A stretch of 64,000 nt of DNA from Streptomyces tsukubensis (GTDB lineage Bacteria; Actinomycetota; Actinomycetes; Streptomycetales; Streptomycetaceae): positions 4,030,001 to 4,094,000 of the forward strand of contig NZ_CP045178.1 of assembly GCF_009296025.1 (NCBI RefSeq), in the 5' to 3' direction. A model generated the notes under the pieces. It made no database searches. It was not told the origin of the DNA and was given only the letters and a program-made list of their open reading frames with translations. Both the position numbers and the translations under genes were made by a program. Positions 59,278-64,000 of the stretch are shown in pieces (position 1 is the first letter of the stretch; each line of letters starts with the position of its first letter).

Positions 59278-60564
59278 CTAACCCTGCCGCCCCCGCTTAC
59301 GCTGCGTGATCGCCAGATTCGTGGTGAGAGTCGCCGCCACGGACAGCCCCATCCCGAGCACCGCGCCTCCCAGCGACAGCGGCCCCGCGAGTACGGCGAA
59401 GAGGAGGGTGAGCGCCGCGCCCGCGACCACCACCGCGGGGTGGCCGACAGCCCCGGAGCGGCTGAGCATGTGCAGCGGCGCCAGCGCGAGCAGGTACAGG
59501 ACGACCGGCACGGCCACCGTCAGCGCGGCGGCGACCGGCGGGAGTTCCGTACGGTGCTCCGCGGTCTCGACGGCGACCTCAAGCCCCGCCCCGAGCGCGG
59601 CGACGGAGGCGAAGACGAGGTAGTGCCCATAACCCCAGGTCAGAGCGGTCTTGAGGTTCGGCAGCCGACTCTCGGGCCCGCTGAAGTAGATCCACCACAT
59701 GCCGAAGACGAGCAGCAGACCACCGGCGGCGATGAGCAGTACGGAGGTGGAGAGGCCGTGTGCGGAGACGGCGGCCCTGATGCCGGTGAGCGCGGCCAGG
59801 ATCACCTCGCCCAGCACGATGATGGTGAAGAGCCCGTAGCGCTCGGCGATGTGCCCGGGGTGCCAGAGGGTGCGGCGATCGTGGGACTCGGCCCACGCGG
59901 GGACGGCCACCTCGGCGACGACCAGGACGCCGAAGGCGATGTAGTCCGCGGGGTGGGGCAGGGCGAGCCGTACCACCCAGCCCACCTGGACCAGGGCGAC
60001 CCCGACGGCGTAGCGCAGGGCCGCGGGCCTGCCCGAGGGGTGCGCGGCGGCGGCGCGCAGCCACTGGGCGATCATCGCGAGGCGCATGACGACGTAGCCC
60101 GCCGTGATCAGCGCGAAGTCCTCGTGCGCGACGGCCTCGGGGACCCCGGAGGCCAGCACGAGCACCCCGCCCATCTGCAACAGCGTCAGCAGCCGGTAGG
60201 GCACGTCGTCCGTGTCGTACGACGAGGCGAACCAGGTGAAGTTCATCCAGGCCCACCAGATCGCGAAGAAGACCATCACGTAGCCGATGACGCCCTGGCC
60301 CGTATGGCCCTCCGCCAGTTCGTGCCGGAGCCCCACGGCCGCCTGGGAGACCGCCACCACGAAACAGAGGTCGAAGAGCAGTTCGAGCGGGGTGCTGGCC
60401 CGGTGGGTCTCCGCCGGGTCCCGCCCGACCATCGGCCTGCGCCAGGAGTACGCCCGTAGGCCCTGCTGAGCCTGTTGAGCCTGTTGAGCCTGCTGGCCAT
60501 GCTGGGCCTGTTGCCCATGCTGGGCCTGCTGGGCCTGGCCGCCCTGCCCTTGCTCTGCGCTCAC
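59278..60564 (-). CDS. LtrA-like (low temperature requirement A) membrane protein
   Basis: About 428 residues. The signature segment STPLELLFDLCFVVAVSQ precedes a dozen hydrophobic helices; WWAWMNFTWFASSYDTDD and IIVLGEVILA, the LtrA hallmarks, are present. The role in bacteria is unknown beyond a link to cold growth in Listeria. The N-terminus is a run of QAQ repeats (HGQQAQHGQQAQQAQQAQQG) encoded by GCCTGTTGA-type DNA repeats. I place the start at the GTG at 60564, 9 bp after GAGGA, but an ATG at 60663 would add 33 residues. Confidence 0.88.
   Translation of the reverse strand: MSAEQGQGGQAQQAQHGQQAQHGQQAQQAQQAQQGLRAYSWRRPMVGRDPAETHRASTPLELLFDLCFVVAVSQAAVGLRHELAEGHTGQGVIGYVMVFFAIWWAWMNFTWFASSYDTDDVPYRLLTLLQMGGVLVLASGVPEAVAHEDFALITAGYVVMRLAMIAQWLRAAAAHPSGRPAALRYAVGVALVQVGWVVRLALPHPADYIAFGVLVVAEVAVPAWAESHDRRTLWHPGHIAERYGLFTIIVLGEVILAALTGIRAAVSAHGLSTSVLLIAAGGLLLVFGMWWIYFSGPESRLPNLKTALTWGYGHYLVFASVAALGAGLEVAVETAEHRTELPPVAAALTVAVPVVLYLLALAPLHMLSRSGAVGHPAVVVAGAALTLLFAVLAGPLSLGGAVLGMGLSVAATLTTNLAITQRKRGRQG
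60470..60545. repeat. 9-bp repeats encoding a QAQ tract
   Basis: Repeated GAGCCTGTT/GGGCCTGCT units on the plus strand encode the glutamine-alanine tract at the N-terminus of the LtrA-like protein on the other strand. Period is 9 bp, so the frame is preserved. Confidence 0.75.
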
Positions 60565-60870
60565 CGCGCCCCGTCCTCTCTCTCCCTGACCGGGCGGCGC
60601 CCGCGAGGCGCTGGACGCGCGGCCGTCCGATGGTCCGATGGTCCGTAGGGCATTCTCCGCCACGGCGGGGCCGCCGCTCCTGGACGGTGGGCGGGAACGG
60701 GGCGGGGGCGTGTCGCGGCCGACGGCGGGAACGCGACCGGGGTCGGGTCCGGAGTCGGGGGGCCGAGCCGGGCCGTTCGCGCGCGGGGCGGGGTGCGACC
60801 GCCCGAGCCCCGTTCGCCCGCACGGCGTCCGTCACGCATCCCGGGGCGCGGAGCGGGGAACCCGTGCCCC
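60565..60870. other. Divergent gap between the ltrA-like gene and the LURP-one-like gene
   Basis: 306 bp without a supported gene. It must hold both promoters. It shows a GATGGTCC doublet near 60628-60643 and otherwise GC-rich sequence with no clear operator. Confidence 0.35.
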
Positions 60871-61365
60871 ATGAGATTCCTTGTGCGGGAGCGCATGTTC
60901 GCCGTGGGCGACGACTACTGGATCGAGGACGACCATGGCCGCAAGGTCTACCTCGTGGACGGCAAGGCGATGCGGCTGCGCCGGACCTTCGAGCTGAAGG
61001 ACACTCAGGGGCAGGTGCTGATCGACATCCACGAGAAGATGATCAGCCTGCGGGACACGATGGTCATCGAGCGTCAGGGCGAGCGACTCGCCACCATCAA
61101 GCACAAGCGGTTCTCGCTGCTGCGCAACCACTACCGCGTCTCCCTCGTGGACGGCACGGAACTGGACGTGAGCGGCAAGATCCTGGACCGCGAGTTCGGT
61201 GTCGACTACGACGGTGAGCTGCTGGCCCAGATCTCACGGCGCTGGCTCAGCGTGCGGGACACCTACGGCGTGGACGTCGTACGCGACGACGCCGACCCCG
61301 CGTTGATCATCGCGGTGGCGGTCTGTGTCATCACGATGGCGGAGAAGGAGCGCGAGGAGGACTGA
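60871..61365 (+). CDS. LURP-one-related (Tubby-like fold) protein
   Basis: 164 residues matching the LURP-one/DUF567 family: MRFLVRERMFAVGDDYWIED, then repeating beta hairpins (GRKVYLVDGKAMRLRRTFELKD, GQVLIDIHEKMISLRDTMVIE, ERLATIKHKRF) and a C-terminal hydrophobic helix (ALIIAVAVCVITMAEKE). The fold is a 12-stranded barrel around a helix. In plants members aid defence; in bacteria the function is unknown. I placed the start at the ATG at 60871 because the family begins there, though the frame is open further upstream. Confidence 0.88.
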   Translation: MRFLVRERMFAVGDDYWIEDDHGRKVYLVDGKAMRLRRTFELKDTQGQVLIDIHEKMISLRDTMVIERQGERLATIKHKRFSLLRNHYRVSLVDGTELDVSGKILDREFGVDYDGELLAQISRRWLSVRDTYGVDVVRDDADPALIIAVAVCVITMAEKEREED

Positions 61366-61895
61366 CGGGCGGGGAGGACCGACGAACGGGGAGGGGAGGG
61401 CGGGGAGGACCGACGGACGGGGAGGGGGCAACGGGGTCCGCCCTGTGGCCGCTCGCGGGCAGCCGGGTGGCCGACGAGGCCGAGGGTCCGACCTACGGCC
61501 ACCCGCGGGCAGCCGGGGCAACCGGGGGCCCGACGGGCCCGGCCTACGGCCGCCCGGGGGCTTCCCCACGGGGTCCGACCGCTTCGTCCTCTTCTACGCC
61601 GGTCTGGCGGAGGGAAGCGGGCACAGTACCACCGTCCTGGCATTCAGGCCGTCAACTCGGGGCCTACCATCGTCATACGAAAGCACTGCCGGGGCGTCAC
61701 GCGCAGCGTACTGTGCTCTTCCGGGGGAGAGCCCCCGGCCCCCGGAGCCATGCACCGTCCATGCCGTCCCGGCGGCCATGGCGGCCCGGCCCACCGCGGC
61801 CTTCGGCCGTCCCGGCCGCCGCAGCCGTACACCGTCAGTCGTCCTGATGTCCGCCCGCGGCGCCGCCGCGACGTACCGACCGCACGAGGGGTCCC
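61366..61895. other. Intergenic region with a 31-bp direct duplication
   Basis: 530 bp with no gene I can support; overlapping frames of unrelated composition are all shadows. At 61367-61427 a G-rich unit beginning GGGCGGGGAGGACCGACG is present twice with a 31-bp period. Further down there are short inverted repeats only. The last part carries the ribosome site (GAGGGG) of the next gene. Confidence 0.45.
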
Positions 61896-62720
61896 GTGAG
61901 TCTCCATCCCAGTCTCCAGTCCTACGCCGAAGCCTGGACGCAATCCGTGGAGGCGATATCCGAGTTGGTGTCGCCACTCGTCGAGGGTGAGTGGAACCGG
62001 GCGACCCCCTGCCCGAACTGGTCGGTGCGGGACATCGTCTCCCATGTCATCGGCCTGGACTGCGAGATCCTGGGCGACCCCCGGCCGATCCACACGCTGC
62101 CGCGCGACCTCTACCACGTGAAGACCGAGAGCCAGCGGTACATGGAGATGCAGGTCGACGTGCGCCGTCACCACACGGCGCCGGAGATGACGTCGGAGCT
62201 TGAGTACACGATCATCCGCCGCACGCGTCAGCTGCGTAACGAGACGCGGGAGCCCTCCGCGATGATCCGCGGTCCGTTCGGGACGGAACAGACGCTGGAA
62301 CACGCCATGCTCCAGCGGGCTTTCGACGTGTGGGTGCACGAGCAGGACCTGCGGACCGCGCTCGGCAGACCCGGAGACCTCGACTCCCCCGGCGCCCATG
62401 TGACACGGGACGTACTGCTCAGCGCCCTGCCGAAGGTCGTCGCCAAGAAGGCGGGCGCCCCGGCGAGCACCGCCGTCGTCTTCGACGTCAGCGGCCCCGT
62501 CGAGTTCCTGCGCACCGTACGGGTCGACGCCGACGGCCGGGGCTCGGTGGACGGCTCGCCCTCACTCGGGCCGATCGTCACGATCAGCACGGACTGGGAG
62601 ACGTACGTACGGCTGGCCTGCGGGCGGGTGCAGGCGGAGCAGGTGCGGGACAAGGTGAAGACGGAGGGCGACCTCGAACTCGCCGAGGCGATCCTCCGCG
62701 AGTTCGCGGTCACCCCCTGA
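61896..62720 (+). CDS. Maleylpyruvate isomerase-family, mycothiol-dependent-type enzyme
   Basis: 274 residues of the DinB/MDMPI superfamily common in actinomycetes. The N-terminal four-helix bundle (residues ~5-155) carries the metal-site pattern NWSVRDIVSHVIGLDCE and FDVWVHEQDLRTALGRPG, with histidines from the usual positions. A C-terminal SCP2-like domain follows (~165-265). The catalytic role is probably a thiol-dependent transferase or isomerase using mycothiol; the substrate is unknown. GTG at 61896 sits 6 bp after GAGGGG. Confidence 0.85.
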   Translation: MSLHPSLQSYAEAWTQSVEAISELVSPLVEGEWNRATPCPNWSVRDIVSHVIGLDCEILGDPRPIHTLPRDLYHVKTESQRYMEMQVDVRRHHTAPEMTSELEYTIIRRTRQLRNETREPSAMIRGPFGTEQTLEHAMLQRAFDVWVHEQDLRTALGRPGDLDSPGAHVTRDVLLSALPKVVAKKAGAPASTAVVFDVSGPVEFLRTVRVDADGRGSVDGSPSLGPIVTISTDWETYVRLACGRVQAEQVRDKVKTEGDLELAEAILREFAVTP

Positions 62721-63028
62721 CACAGCGGTCACTCCCTGACACAGCGGTCACCCCCTGACGCGGGGAAGCCGCCGCGCGCGGGACGGACCGCCGCGCCCCT
62801 GGTGACGGGGACCTGTTGCCGGGTTGCCTGACAGCAGGTGGCGGCCGACGGCTGACGGCTGACGGCTGACGGCTGACGGCTGACGGCTGACCAACGGCGG
62901 CGGACGAGTGGCGAGTGGCGAGTGGCGAGTGGCGGTCAACGAAGCCCGCCAGACCACGCCCACCAGCCCCCTGGCGCCCCGCAGGTCCTCGCGCCCCTCA
63001 GACCCCGTGCCCATCGGGCCCTCGCCCC
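62721..63028. repeat. Gap with heptanucleotide tandem arrays
   Basis: Two different 7-bp tandem repeats lie almost side by side: TGACGGC from 62846 to 62887 (six units, the first CGACGGC) and GAGTGGC from 62906 to 62933 (four units). A CCTGACACAGCGGTCAC doublet lies at the start of the gap, after the previous stop codon. No gene is supported here. Confidence 0.85.
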
Positions 63029-64000
63029 TCAGGCCTCCGCGGGCACGTGTACGGCCTCCACCCGGCTGGCGACCGGCCGTTCGCGTTCGCGCCGTACCGT
63101 GCGCCCGCGAAGGCGCAGTACCTGTGAGACGCCCACCGCCTGAAGTACGAAGATGCTGACGAACGCGATCCGGAAGTTGTCGCCCGTCGCGTCCAGCAGG
63201 AGGCCCACAGCCAGCAAGGTGGTCATGGAGGCGATGAAGCCTCCCATGTTGACGATGCCGGAGGCGGTGCCCTGCCGTTCGGGCGGGTTGGCGGGCCTCG
63301 CGAAGTCGAAGCCGATCATCGACGCGGGGCCGCAGGCGCCGAGCACCACGCAGAGCAGGACCAGCAGCCACATCGGGTCGTGCCCGCCGGGCCAGGTCAG
63401 CACGGCCACCCACAGTGCGGCGGTGACGCCGACGGTGGTGAGGACCATGGGGATCCTCGCGTTGTGGTGGCGGGCGACGATCTGACCGTAGACGAGGCCG
63501 ACCGCCATGTTCGACAGGACGACGAGGGTGAGCAGTTCGCCGGCGGTCCCGCGGCTGAGCCCCTGCGCCTCGACCAGGAACGGCAGGCCCCACAGCAGCA
63601 GGAAGACGGTCGAGGGGAACTGGGTCGTGAAGTGCACCCAGAGGCCGAGCCGGGTGCCGGGCTCACGCCACGTCTCGCGGATCTGCCTGCGGATGTGGGC
63701 CGCGCCCCGGTGTGTGGAGGCGGGTGGCGGAGGTTCGTGGCCCTCCGGGTGGTCCTTGAGGAAGACCAGCATCAGTACGAGGACAACGACACCGGCGAGG
63801 GCGCTGCCGGCGAAGGCGCCCGTCCAGCCGACGCCGTGCAGCATCCGCGCGATGACCAGGGTGGAGACGAGGTTGCCCGCCATCCCGACGAGCCCGGCGA
63901 GCTGCGCGACGAGCGGGCCGCGGCGGGCGGGGAACCAGCGGGTGCCGAGCCGCAGCACGCTGATGAACGTCATCGCGTCACCGCAGCCGAGCATGGCGCG
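63029..64000 (-). CDS. MFS transporter, C-terminal part (5' end outside window)
   Basis: At least 323 residues; the frame runs off the window, so the N-terminus is missing. Visible are about nine hydrophobic segments, the central cytoplasmic loop (DHPEGHEPPPPASTHRG, about a third of the way in) and PASMIGFDFARPANPPERQGTASGIVNMGG near a late helix. This type of permease (nitrate/sialic-acid-like, ACS clade) moves anions or organic acids, but the substrate is not clear. The gene faces away from the previous one and ends past the heptamer arrays. Confidence 0.85.
   Translation of the reverse strand, partial: RAMLGCGDAMTFISVLRLGTRWFPARRGPLVAQLAGLVGMAGNLVSTLVIARMLHGVGWTGAFAGSALAGVVVLVLMLVFLKDHPEGHEPPPPASTHRGAAHIRRQIRETWREPGTRLGLWVHFTTQFPSTVFLLLWGLPFLVEAQGLSRGTAGELLTLVVLSNMAVGLVYGQIVARHHNARIPMVLTTVGVTAALWVAVLTWPGGHDPMWLLVLLCVVLGACGPASMIGFDFARPANPPERQGTASGIVNMGGFIASMTTLLAVGLLLDATGDNFRIAFVSIFVLQAVGVSQVLRLRGRTVRRERERPVASRVEAVHVPAEA

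Noticed and set aside
62846..62933. CRISPR-like array
   Set aside because: The units are 7 bp with no spacers, so these are simple tandem repeats.

Overview
The window is high-GC DNA with the gene style of a Streptomyces chromosome: GTG and ATG starts behind purine-rich ribosome sites, SpoIIE-type phosphatase fusions, DesK/NarL two-component pairs and mycothiol-linked enzymes. I see no rRNA, tRNA, CRISPR array or intact mobile element.

Left flank (1-13.2 kb) is ordinary chromosome. It holds the end of a VWA protein, methionyl-tRNA synthetase, a small secreted protein, aspartyl-tRNA synthetase (reverse), a PAS-GAF-SpoIIE-ATPase phosphatase with a long repetitive tail, an AI-2E family membrane protein, a pirin, an SseB-like protein and an acyl-CoA dehydrogenase.

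The centre (about 13.7-52.5 kb) is a nonribosomal peptide gene cluster. Two synthetases (26480-36205 and 36318-48923) together carry six modules: A-T / C-A-T-E / C-A-T and C-A-T-E / C-A-T / C-A-T-E. Neither has a thioesterase. A stand-alone penicillin-binding-protein-type serine enzyme (25010-26332) sits just upstream and is the likely trans-acting head-to-tail cyclase. Epimerase positions and condensation subtypes agree on a strictly alternating L-D-L-D-L-D hexapeptide. Hand-read adenylation codes suggest an aliphatic residue, D-Val, Asn, D-allo-Thr (or D-Thr), an Arg-like basic residue and a D-residue that may be aromatic. A reverse-strand block (15136-18702) encodes building-block tailoring: a VioC-like arginine hydroxylase, an MbtH protein, a class I/II aminotransferase and an MppJ-like iron-dependent alpha-keto-acid C-methyltransferase. 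Further genes are an ArsR-like regulator with a small upstream ORF, a transposase-derived protein that has lost its catalytic triad, a DUF4097-like lipoprotein, a MacB-type ABC exporter, an MFS exporter and a DesK/NarL-type two-component pair. The layout resembles mannopeptimycin, desotamide, ulleungmycin and surugamide type pathways, but the predicted residue order matches no compound I can name.

Right flank (52.6-64 kb) is again ordinary chromosome: a sugar ABC-binding lipoprotein, an M18 aminopeptidase, a small membrane protein, a thioredoxin/NHL-repeat protein, an alpha/beta hydrolase, an LtrA-like membrane protein, a LURP-one-like protein, a mycothiol-dependent-type enzyme and a truncated MFS transporter. 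Several intergenic stretches carry short tandem repeats (7, 9, 13, 21, 31 and 40 bp periods), which is a noticeable trait of this window.
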